Source of the DNA: Chitinophagaceae bacterium
GTDB taxonomy: Bacteria > Bacteroidota > Bacteroidia > Chitinophagales > Chitinophagaceae
DNA length: 64,000 nt
Assembly (NCBI GenBank): GCA_023957155.1
Contig: JAMLHK010000008.1
Coordinates: 124,001 to 188,000, forward strand
Direction of reading: 5' to 3'
The notes under the pieces are model-generated. The model searched no databases and was not told the origin of the DNA. It was given only the letters and a program-made list of their open reading frames with translations. The position numbers and the translations under genes were made by a program. Positions 54,473 to 62,126 of this stretch are shown here, one piece after another; the stretch's first letter is position 1; each line of letters opens with the position of its first letter.

Positions 54473-54829
54473 TCAATTAAATTGCTTGTGATAGGTAACG
54501 CTGGCTTCTCCCTGAAAATTAAGCAGTGGCAGATGAAGTTTGCTTATAGAAACGTTAATTTCACACACCTGTGGAAATTGCTTCTTAATCTCTTGTGCTA
54601 TATCCATTACAATGGTTTCCAGCAGGGGTTCCGGGATACTCATTCTTTTCTTTATAATTTCATATAACGCCGTATAATTGACCGTATCCTTTAACGTGGT
54701 GATCATTTCTGCCGGCTCGTTAAAATATACGGTTACATTTACTTCAAAATCGTTACCGGTTGCTCTTTCCTCTTTATACAGGCCGTGAAAAGCATGAAAT
54801 TTTAAGTGATGCAGGGAAATTTTTAGCAT
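54473..54829 (-). CDS. folB: Dihydroneopterin aldolase
   Basis: A 118-residue folate enzyme converting 7,8-dihydroneopterin to 6-hydroxymethyldihydropterin and glycolaldehyde. Typical motifs are LKFHAFHGLYKEERATGNDFEVNV (with the catalytic-tunnel Glu/His region), DTVNYTALYEII and the late INVSISKLHLPLLNFQGEASV carrying the conserved lysine (KLHLPL). Length matches FolB. A TPR gene follows 38 bp downstream. No other folate genes are in the window. Confidence 0.9.
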   Translation of the reverse strand: MLKISLHHLKFHAFHGLYKEERATGNDFEVNVTVYFNEPAEMITTLKDTVNYTALYEIIKKRMSIPEPLLETIVMDIAQEIKKQFPQVCEINVSISKLHLPLLNFQGEASVTYHKQFN

Positions 54830-54929
54830 ACAGGTTTTGCTATCGGTTATGGGTTTCAGTTATAAGCTGTGAATGGAATATTACGAACAGGGGCCGGTAG
54901 CTTTTCTGTTCTCTTGCTGCCCCTTCTCC

Positions 54930-55877
54930 TCAATGTACTCCTTTTTCACCTAACCATCTTTCGGCATCAATGGCTGCCATACAACCCGAACCTGCAGCGG
55001 TTACCGCCTGCCGGTAGGTTTTGTCCTGAACATCTCCCGCAGCAAAAACACCTTCCACATTAGTTTTTGTAGTTCCGGGTATTGTTTTCAGGTAGCCTGC
55101 TTCATCCATGTCGAGCCATCCTTTAAATATGGCGGAATTGGGCTCATGTCCTATTGCCACAAAGAAACCGCTGATGGGTATAACCCGGGTTTCACCGGTC
55201 TTGGTATTTTTAACCCGTACGGCTTCTGTTTTGTTTTCACCCAGCACCTCTTCCGTCTGGGTATTCCAGAGAATTTTAATATTAGGCGTTTTAAATACTC
55301 TTTCCTGCATCACTTTTGACGCCCGCATTTCATCACGGCGGATGATCATGTGTACTACAGTGCAGAGCTTGGAAAGATACAGCGCTTCTTCTGCTGCGGT
55401 ATCACCAGCGCCAACGATGGCTACTTCTTTTCCGCGGAAAAAGAACCCGTCACATACCGCGCAGGCGCTTACGCCGAAGCCGTTGAGGCGTTCTTCGCTT
55501 GCCAATCCCAGCCATTTGGCCGAAGCGCCCGTAGCTATGATTACGGTATCCGCTTCAATGAGTTGTTCATCGTCTATCCAGACTTTGTGCGGTGATGCTG
55601 AAAAATCAACTTTTGTTGCCAGTCCAAACCGGATATCTGCTCCCATCCGTTTTGCCTGCTTTTCAAAGTCAACCATCATTTCAGGTCCCTGGACGCCATC
55701 GGGGTAACCCGGGTAGTTTTCAACTTCCGTAGTAATGGTAAGCTGACCGCCGGGCTGTATTCCCTGGTACAAAACCGGTTTCAGGTTAGCCCGCGCCGCA
55801 TAAATAGCCGCTGTATACCCGGCAGGTCCTGAACCAATAATTAAACACTGTACTTTCTCCGTTGCTGTATTGTTCAT
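54930..55877 (-). CDS. trxB: Thioredoxin-disulfide reductase
   Basis: A 315-residue FAD/NADPH enzyme that reduces thioredoxin. FAD motif: LIIGSGPAGYTAAIYAARA. Redox-active CAVC in GVSACAVCDGFFF. NADPH motif: VAIVGAGDTAAEEALYLSKL. C-terminal GVFAAGDVQDKTYRQAVTAAGSG. The length is standard. It would serve the TrxA encoded at 1099. It is 101 bp from folB and has 271 bp of non-coding DNA upstream, between its start and the rpoD terminator. Confidence 0.95.
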   Translation of the reverse strand: MNNTATEKVQCLIIGSGPAGYTAAIYAARANLKPVLYQGIQPGGQLTITTEVENYPGYPDGVQGPEMMVDFEKQAKRMGADIRFGLATKVDFSASPHKVWIDDEQLIEADTVIIATGASAKWLGLASEERLNGFGVSACAVCDGFFFRGKEVAIVGAGDTAAEEALYLSKLCTVVHMIIRRDEMRASKVMQERVFKTPNIKILWNTQTEEVLGENKTEAVRVKNTKTGETRVIPISGFFVAIGHEPNSAIFKGWLDMDEAGYLKTIPGTTKTNVEGVFAAGDVQDKTYRQAVTAAGSGCMAAIDAERWLGEKGVH

Positions 55878-56083
55878 AAATGTATCCTTTTAGCCTCTCC
55901 CTGATGGAGCCGTTATATTCCACCCGGTCTGTTTTAGAATCAGATTTGAAATTCACCAAAATTAACTGTATTTCTTCAATTGACAGGCAGGCGGCTGATT
56001 ACATTAGTATTATGCGATAATATGCCGTTTGGAATAGAAGCCCGTTATGTATAAGAAACAGCGGGCAATTTGCGGGATGGCAT

Positions 56084-56119
56084 AAAAAATCCCGGCATTT
56101 ACTGATTTAAAATGCCGGG
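56084..56119 (-). terminator. Intrinsic terminator of rpoD
   Basis: On the - strand, CCCGGCATTT pairs with AAATGCCGGG around a 9-nt loop, followed by six T. It begins about 30 bp after the rpoD stop. Confidence 0.88.
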
Positions 56120-56148
56120 ACTGCTTTTGGTTTGATCCTGTACTTACT

Positions 56149-57006
56149 TTATCCCAGATATGCTTTTAATGAGCTGCTGTAACGCGCTTTTTGCAGGCGT
56201 TTAATGGCTCTTTCCTTGATCTGCCGGATACGTTCTTTCGTAAGGTCATATTTTTGACCTATCTGCTCAATGGTAACACCATTTTCTCCATCCAAACCAA
56301 AATAGGCATTTACGATTTCAGCTTCACGGGGACTTAATGATTTAAGCACTCTGCGTATTTCATTACGCAAAGAATCTTTCATTACATCATCATCGGTTTC
56401 TGCACCGCCTTCCAGCAGGTCGCCCATCGCTACATCTTCCGCTTCGTGTACGGGTGCATCCAAAGACGTATGACGTGTATTGCTTTGGAAAATATTGTTG
56501 ATCTCGGTTTCGCTCATTTCCAGCAGCTCGGCCAATTCTTCTGTGCTGGGCTCACGTTCATGCTCCTGTTCAAATGCCATATAGGCTTTATTGGCTTTAT
56601 TATATGTGCCGATCTTGTTTTGAGGTAAACGTACCAGCCTTCCCTGTTCAGCCAGCGCCTGTAAAATGGACTGGCGGATCCACCACACCGCATAGGAAAT
56701 AAATTTGAACCCTTTGGTTTCATCAAATCGCTGTGCGGCTTTAATTAACCCCAGGTTACCTTCATTGATCAGGTCGCTCAGTGACAATCCCTGATGCTGG
56801 TATTGTTTAGCAACAGAAACCACGAACCGGAGGTTTGCCTGTACCAGTTTATCTAATGCCCGCTGGTCGCTCATTTTGATACGCTGCGCCAATACCGTCT
56901 CTTCTTCCGGTGTAATCATGGAAATCTTGGAGATCTCCTGCAGGTATTTTTCAACTGCCTGGGAATCCCTGTTGGTAATTTGTGTGGCTATCTTTAATTG
57001 TCTCAT
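56149..57006 (-). CDS. rpoD: Primary RNA polymerase sigma factor (Bacteroidota type)
   Basis: A 285-residue housekeeping sigma, short because Bacteroidota lack the large region 1.1 and the non-conserved insert. Region 1.2/2 includes YLQEISKISMITPEEETVLA, then DLINEGNLGLIKAAQRFDETKGFKFISYAVWWIRQSI. Region 4 ends GVTIEQIGQKYDLTKERIRQIKERAIKRLQ. This is the factor that recognises the TTTG/TAnnTTTG promoters noted elsewhere. It has its own terminator, and a possible -7 box lies at 57175-57182. Confidence 0.95.
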   Translation of the reverse strand: MRQLKIATQITNRDSQAVEKYLQEISKISMITPEEETVLAQRIKMSDQRALDKLVQANLRFVVSVAKQYQHQGLSLSDLINEGNLGLIKAAQRFDETKGFKFISYAVWWIRQSILQALAEQGRLVRLPQNKIGTYNKANKAYMAFEQEHEREPSTEELAELLEMSETEINNIFQSNTRHTSLDAPVHEAEDVAMGDLLEGGAETDDDVMKDSLRNEIRRVLKSLSPREAEIVNAYFGLDGENGVTIEQIGQKYDLTKERIRQIKERAIKRLQKARYSSSLKAYLG

Positions 57007-57174
57007 ATTGTATATTTAATATAATCTTATTCGTAAATATCTTAATACGTTGATAACTAATTGACTAAATAACTAACTACGTCCGGGTAAAGACAGGCTT
57101 GCGGGCTAATGAGTTGCAAACAGAGTGCAAACGATATGTTATTTATTCCCGAGAACTGTGCAAGAGACGATTGG

Positions 57175-57182
57175 CAAAGTTA
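57175..57182 (-). promoter_or_regulatory. Possible -7 box of rpoD
   Basis: The - strand reads TAACTTTG (TAnnTTTG) 169 bp before the rpoD ATG. A long leader would follow; no good -33. Confidence 0.3.
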
Positions 57183-57519
57183 ATACGCAAATTTTTGATC
57201 TCATAATGTTTCCGGGAAAAGAAGGAAAAAAAGCAGAGATAAATGCAGATATTAACGTTTTGGACGAATGCAAACGATTGTGTTGGGCGGAGCATCCTGT
57301 AGCATCTTGGTAGGATGGTATGGACAGTACCGGGATTTGGCTTTTTCTGCCAAAATTCCAGGGATAGAATAATATTCAGGCACGACAATCGCATTAAGCG
57401 GGATGGATATCGGACCGGCAGGTGAAAAATGAGGGTATAAACAAGATCATCGTTGAAAAGGATACCCTGTCCTTTTTGCTCTTTTGGGGTTCCGTTTAAC
57501 GCTTGTGCCGGTTTCCTCT

Positions 57520-57527
57520 TATCTTTG
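57520..57527 (+). promoter_or_regulatory. Promoter -7 box of pgi
   Basis: TATCTTTG fits TAnnTTTG, 17 bp before the ATG at 57544. Confidence 0.5.
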
Positions 57528-57543
57528 AAAAAATCAGCTATTT

Positions 57544-59190
57544 ATGTCATTTCCACATGTAAATCCTCTTCAAACTAAAGCATGGAAGGCGCTGGACGAA
57601 TATTTTCCAGTTATCCGTAATAAGAAAATAAAAGACTTTTTTAAGGAAAATCCTCGCCGCTTTGAACAGTATTCGATTGCGTATGAGGATATATTTTTTG
57701 ATTATTCCAAGAATATTATTGATGAAAAAGCATTTGCATTACTGCTTGAGCTCGCCGGGGAATGCGGGTTGAAAGATGCCATTTCGGCAATGTTTGACGG
57801 GGAGAGGATCAATCAAACCGAAAACAGATCCGTATTGCATACTGCCCTGCGGAATTTTTCGGGTAAACCGGTTTTTGCCGATGGTAAGGATGTTATGCCG
57901 GATGTGCAGCGTGTGTTATTGCAAATGAAGACTTTTGCCAACAGGATACACAGTGGCGAGTGGAAGGGGTATACGGGTAAAAAAATAAAATATATCGTCA
58001 ATATTGGAATTGGAGGCAGCGATCTTGGCCCGGTAATGGTTACGGAAGCATTAAAACCTTACCAGGTAGATGGTATAGAAACTTTCTTTGTTTCGAATGT
58101 GGATGGTACGCATATTATGGAAACCCTGAAGAAAGTAACGCCGGATGAAACCCTTTTCCTTGTGGCCTCTAAAACATTTACCACCCAGGAAACCATGACT
58201 AATGCCCATACGGCAAGAAACTGGTTTTTGCAAACCGCTAAAGAAGAGAAGCATGTATCTAAACATTTTGCAGCTCTTTCCACTAATGAAAAAGAAGTGG
58301 TGGCTTTTGGAATTGATAAGGACAACATGTTTGAGTTTTGGGATTGGGTAGGAGGGAGGTACAGCCTCTGGAGCGCCATAGGGCTGTCTATTGTTTTAAC
58401 CATCGGGTATGACCATTTCGAACAACTCCTTAAAGGTGCCCATGCCGCTGATATTCATTTCCGGCAAACGGAGTTCAGTAAAAATATTCCGGTTATCATG
58501 GCGCTTATCGGCCTGTGGTATACCAATTTCTTTGGCGCTCAAACAGAAGCCATTTTGCCCTACGATCAGTATATGCACCGGTTTGCTGCCTATTTTCAGC
58601 AGGGTAATATGGAAAGCAACGGTAAGTATGTAGATCGCAACGGGAATAAGACGGGTTATTCAACCGGGCCGGTTATCTGGGGTGAGCCGGGAACGAACGG
58701 ACAGCATGCATTTTATCAGCTCATTCACCAGGGAACGGTGCTTATTCCGTGTGATTTTATTGCGCCTGCCATCAGCCATAATCCCGTAGGCGACCATCAC
58801 TATAAACTATTATCTAACTTTTTTGCACAGACGGAAGCGTTAATGAATGGCAAAACGCCGGAGATGGTAGAAAGCGAATTAGGCAGCTTATCCGCTGAAG
58901 AGAGGGAGAAGCTGGTTCCTTTTAAAGTTTTTGAAGGAAACAGGCCAACCAATTCTTTCCTCGTTAAGAAAATTACACCCTATACTTTAGGGCAGATGAC
59001 AGCCTTTTATGAGCATAAAATATTCGTCCAGGGGGTTATCTGGAATATCTTCAGCTTTGACCAATGGGGAGTAGAGTTGGGTAAACAGCTGGCCAGCACT
59101 ATATTACCTGAATTACGTCACGATGAGCAGGTTAATGCGCATGATGCATCAACCAATGGTTTAATAAACCGGTATAAAGCAATGAGATGA
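57544..59190 (+). CDS. pgi: Glucose-6-phosphate isomerase
   Basis: A 548-residue glycolytic isomerase interconverting glucose-6-phosphate and fructose-6-phosphate. Signature segments: [60 protein letters not shown] (with the active-site Glu and His) and a C-terminal [14 protein letters not shown] (with the catalytic Lys). Length matches the eukaryote-like PGI of gram-negative bacteria. It is monocistronic and shares a bidirectional terminator with the DUF3276 gene. Confidence 0.96.
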   Translation: MSFPHVNPLQTKAWKALDEYFPVIRNKKIKDFFKENPRRFEQYSIAYEDIFFDYSKNIIDEKAFALLLELAGECGLKDAISAMFDGERINQTENRSVLHTALRNFSGKPVFADGKDVMPDVQRVLLQMKTFANRIHSGEWKGYTGKKIKYIVNIGIGGSDLGPVMVTEALKPYQVDGIETFFVSNVDGTHIMETLKKVTPDETLFLVASKTFTTQETMTNAHTARNWFLQTAKEEKHVSKHFAALSTNEKEVVAFGIDKDNMFEFWDWVGGRYSLWSAIGLSIVLTIGYDHFEQLLKGAHAADIHFRQTEFSKNIPVIMALIGLWYTNFFGAQTEAILPYDQYMHRFAAYFQQGNMESNGKYVDRNGNKTGYSTGPVIWGEPGTNGQHAFYQLIHQGTVLIPCDFIAPAISHNPVGDHHYKLLSNFFAQTEALMNGKTPEMVESELGSLSAEEREKLVPFKVFEGNRPTNSFLVKKITPYTLGQMTAFYEHKIFVQGVIWNIFSFDQWGVELGKQLASTILPELRHDEQVNAHDASTNGLINRYKAMR

Positions 59191-59212
59191 GGATAGAACA
59201 GGTATAGAAAAT

Positions 59213-59250
59213 AAAAAAAATGCCCCGGTTTTTCCGGGGTATTTTCTTTT
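59213..59250. terminator. Bidirectional intrinsic terminator, pgi / DUF3276
   Basis: CCCCGG (59223-59228) pairs with CCGGGG (59234-59239) around a TTTTT loop, flanked by an A-run on the left and a T-rich run on the right, so it can serve both converging genes. Confidence 0.85.
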
Positions 59251-59283
59251 ATACAAAAATTTTAAATCAGGCAGAAACTCGAA

Positions 59284-59709
59284 CTACCACTTATCTACCT
59301 CTTCATCTGCCCCGTTATTTTGAGCAGATGTGTCTTCGTCAACGGGAGCCGCTTCGCTAACTCCAACTGTTTCATCGGAAACAGGTCCCATTTCAGATTC
59401 TTCATTTTCATCAAGAGGAGTGTCATGATTGAATGCATCAAAATCGAAATCAGGCATCAATTCAGTTTTAACATGATCTACAGCTTCATTAAGCGCTTTA
59501 ATGAATTTGTTGAAATCTTCCTTGTACAGGAAAATTTTGTGCCTGTCATATCCGTTGTCATTAAAACGCTTACGGCTTTCCGTGATGGTAAGATAATAGT
59601 CCTGGTTACGGGTACTTCTTACGTCAAAGAAATAAGTTCTGCGTTTCCCTGCACGGATACGTTTGCTGTACACACTCTCCATCTTTTTGTCATTGTTGTC
59701 GTACGCCAC
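59284..59709 (-). CDS. PUR-alpha-like DNA/RNA-binding protein (DUF3276)
   Basis: A 141-residue cytoplasmic protein. Residues 10-90 form one PUR repeat: ESVYSKRIRAGKRRTYFFDVRSTRNQDYYLTITESRK followed by KIFLYKEDFNKFIKALNEAVDHVK. PUR domains bind single-stranded nucleic acid in purine-rich sequences. The C-terminal 45 residues are highly acidic and likely disordered. The family is common in Bacteroidota and also in spirochaetes. A near-perfect promoter lies at 59756-59785. The cellular target is unknown. Confidence 0.88.
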   Translation of the reverse strand: MAYDNNDKKMESVYSKRIRAGKRRTYFFDVRSTRNQDYYLTITESRKRFNDNGYDRHKIFLYKEDFNKFIKALNEAVDHVKTELMPDFDFDAFNHDTPLDENEESEMGPVSDETVGVSEAAPVDEDTSAQNNGADEEVDKW

Positions 59710-59755
59710 AGTAAAAATTTTTTAAAGATTAAACTTTATCTGGTTTTAAGAGGGA

Positions 59756-59785
59756 CAAAGATAAAATTGTTTTTGAATTGACAAA
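59756..59785 (-). promoter_or_regulatory. Promoter of the DUF3276 gene
   Basis: On the - strand, TTTG (complement of 59782-59785), 18 bp, then TATCTTTG (complement of 59756-59763), close to consensus and 47 bp before the ATG. Confidence 0.6.
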
Positions 59786-59919
59786 ATTTTAACGGGTGCA
59801 TTCCGGGTTTTCATTTTCATCCTGTTTCCCGGCACGTAATGCCGGTTGGAAGCGGTAGATACGGCGAAGGCCCGGTACGGCATTTTATCCGTACCTGCTT
59901 AATGCTTCCTGTATTTGAT

Positions 59920-61773
59920 TTATGCTTCCCTGTGATCCTGCTCCTGCTGCTGGTAGTACATCTCGGCGTAATGCCCGTTCAGCGCCATTAATTCATCATG
60001 AGTTCCTCTTTCCAGAACCTGGCCTTTATCCATCACGATGATGGTGTCGAATGTAAGCAGGCTGAAAATGCGATGTGTAATGATGATAGCCGTCTTGTTT
60101 TTCAAGAAATCATACAAATTGGTAAGGATTTCCTTCTCTGTTCTGGCATCTACCGCACTCAGGCAATCATCAAATACTACAATTTCGGGGTCTTTGATCA
60201 TAGCACGGGCAATAGATATGCGTTGTTTCTGTCCCCCGCTTAAAGTAACGCCACGCTCGCCTATTATCGTTTGGAATCCTTGCGGAAAGCGATTGATCTC
60301 ATTTTCCACGCTCGCCTGACGGGCTGCTTTACGGATCATATCATCCGTAGCTTTTTCCAGCCCGAATCCGATATTACCCGCAATGCTGTCGCTGAATAGA
60401 AATACGTCCTGTGGCACGTAGCTGATCTGCGCTCTCAATTCCCGCACGTTCATCCCGCGGATATCGGTTTCGTCTATCAGTATCTTACCGTGTGTAGGGT
60501 CATACATCCTCAGCAGGAGTTGGGCAATAGTTGTTTTACCGCTTCCCGTTTTACCGATAATGGCTATTTTTTTGCCCCTGGGTATATTTATGGAAAAATT
60601 TTTCAAAGCCCTGATCCCGGTATGCGGGTAAGTAAAATCAACCTGCTCAAAACGGATATGTCCCTGCAGAGAAACAGATGCCGGGTTTTCTATATCCCGG
60701 ATACCGGGTACGGTATTTAAAAACTCGTTTAGTCTTTTTTGTGAAGCTGAGGCTCTCTGTATCATACTGGCTACCCAGCCAATGGAACTTACGGGGAACG
60801 TAAGCATATTGATATATACCACAAATTCTGCGATGGTTCCGATGGTAATTTCATCGGGACGTTGAATATGATATAAGCCGCCGATCATTATGGTTAACAG
60901 GGTGCTTAATCCGATCATCAGGCTTATGGAAGGAAAGTAAATCGCTTCAATTTTAGCTAAGTTAACCGCACTATTTTTATAGGCCTCACTATTCCGTTCA
61001 AAAAAATGTTCCATCGTGTTTTCCTGTACAAACGATTTGATTACCCGGATGCCTGAATAGGATTCCTGTGCATTGGTGGTCAGGGTGCTGAGCTGCGCCT
61101 GTATATTTTCGCTTCTTTTGTGGATAACGGTATTAACGATATAGATCGTTATGGCGAGAACCGGCAGCGGAACCAATACATAAAGTGTAAGCTCCCAGTT
61201 TTTTTGAAACATATAAAAGAGACTGAAGCCGATAAGCGCAACAAGATTGATCAGGTACATCATTGCCGGGCCGGTATACATTCTTACCCGGCTTACGTCT
61301 TCAGCTATGCGGCTCATGAGGTCGCCGGTGCTGTGCGATTTGTAGAAAGCTGTATCTAATTCCTGGTAATGTCCGTATACTTCATTCTTCTGGTCATATT
61401 CTATCAGGCGGCTCATCACAATTATGGTCTGCCGCATAAAAAACATAAAAATTCCTTTTAACAGTGCCAATACCAGGAGCGTAACGCCGCAGATCATTAC
61501 CAGCCATGTGAAATTATGTGCCTCGATATGCTGTTCTACCTGTTTTATGAAAGCTTTAACGAGCGGGTCATATTCTTTTGAAAGTGTTTTTGTGACTACC
61601 GCCTGCTGCTCATGGATTTCGCTTATTTTGATCTGAACCTTATCTATTACATACCCTGTTACCTGGGGTGCAAGGATGCCGAAATAGTTAGAGATAATGA
61701 TGAAGAGGATACCCAGCAAAAAACGCCACTTGTACTTCCGGAAATATTTATTAACAGCTCTTAGATGCTTCAA
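59920..61773 (-). CDS. ABC exporter, fused permease and ATPase
   Basis: A 617-residue half-transporter expected to homodimerise. Its membrane domain with six helices (for example FLLGILFIIISNYFGI, WLVMICGVTLLVLALLKGI and MYLINLVALIGFSLFYMF) spans about 1-340. The nucleotide-binding domain follows: Walker A IIGKTGSGKTTIAQLL, signature LSGGQKQRISIARAM, Walker B EIVVFDDCLSAVD and switch His in AIIITHRI. It resembles the MsbA/multidrug class; the canonical Walker B Glu is replaced by Asp (FDDCLSA). The substrate is unknown. A -7 box is 19 bp upstream of the ATG. Confidence 0.9.
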   Translation of the reverse strand: MKHLRAVNKYFRKYKWRFLLGILFIIISNYFGILAPQVTGYVIDKVQIKISEIHEQQAVVTKTLSKEYDPLVKAFIKQVEQHIEAHNFTWLVMICGVTLLVLALLKGIFMFFMRQTIIVMSRLIEYDQKNEVYGHYQELDTAFYKSHSTGDLMSRIAEDVSRVRMYTGPAMMYLINLVALIGFSLFYMFQKNWELTLYVLVPLPVLAITIYIVNTVIHKRSENIQAQLSTLTTNAQESYSGIRVIKSFVQENTMEHFFERNSEAYKNSAVNLAKIEAIYFPSISLMIGLSTLLTIMIGGLYHIQRPDEITIGTIAEFVVYINMLTFPVSSIGWVASMIQRASASQKRLNEFLNTVPGIRDIENPASVSLQGHIRFEQVDFTYPHTGIRALKNFSINIPRGKKIAIIGKTGSGKTTIAQLLLRMYDPTHGKILIDETDIRGMNVRELRAQISYVPQDVFLFSDSIAGNIGFGLEKATDDMIRKAARQASVENEINRFPQGFQTIIGERGVTLSGGQKQRISIARAMIKDPEIVVFDDCLSAVDARTEKEILTNLYDFLKNKTAIIITHRIFSLLTFDTIIVMDKGQVLERGTHDELMALNGHYAEMYYQQQEQDHREA

Positions 61774-61791
61774 CGCGGTTTTAATTTATTA

Positions 61792-61799
61792 CAAATGTA
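61792..61799 (-). promoter_or_regulatory. Promoter -7 box of the ABC exporter
   Basis: The - strand reads TACATTTG (TAnnTTTG), 19 bp before the ATG at 61773. Confidence 0.45.
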
Positions 61800-61873
61800 G
61801 TAAAAGACCTCCAGAGGGGAATGTTGGGCGTTGCCTGGTATGCATCGTTTAATTTACTACATGAAGCCTGAAC

Positions 61874-61975
61874 GGGCGCATTCCAAATTGTGGCACCACT
61901 TTTCCCTCTCTGCTGTGCGGAGAGGGAAAAGTGGTGAGGGCAATTAAATAAGCAGCGACAATTTGGAATACGCCC
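61874..61975. repeat. Nested inverted repeat, about 100 bp
   Basis: Outer arms 61874-61891 (GGGCGCATTCCAAATTGT) and 61958-61975 (17 of 18 complementary) enclose a perfect 17-bp hairpin: CACCACTTTTCCCTCTC (61894-61910) and its complement at 61920-61936 with a 9-nt loop. Similar decamers CCTGAACGGG and CCTGAACCCG flank the element. It lies in the 353-bp gap between divergent genes, has no coding capacity and looks like a mobile-element remnant or MITE. Confidence 0.7.
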
Positions 61976-62013
61976 ACCTGAACCCGTACGTCATTTTCCA
62001 GTAAAAAAATATG

Positions 62014-62021
62014 TACGTTTG
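62014..62021 (+). promoter_or_regulatory. Promoter -7 box of the patatin-like gene
   Basis: TACGTTTG fits TAnnTTTG, giving a leader of about 100 nt before the ATG at 62127. Confidence 0.45.
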
Positions 62022-62126
62022 AAAAAACGTTTTGTATTAGCGGTAAGGGTATTTTTATTACTCTGCGTTTTTTGCCGCAACGAAAGCAGAACTTTATTTG
62101 TCTGTGTAACGAGCCGTTTTTAAGTT

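Larger units (their letters stand above)
57007..57543. other. Divergent intergenic region, rpoD / pgi
   Basis: A 537-bp region. It holds a - strand -7-like box (57175-57182) and a + strand -7 box (57520-57527). A short open frame (57125-57313) has no recognisable features. I see no convincing RNA gene. Confidence 0.5.

Noticed and set aside
57125-57313. 62-codon + strand open frame between rpoD and pgi
   Set aside because: No recognisable motif, no promoter in the right place, composition like non-coding DNA; likely chance.
62019-62123. 34-codon TTG-start frame before the patatin gene with a signal-like sequence
   Set aside because: Its start codon lies within the predicted -7 box, so it would not be on the transcript.
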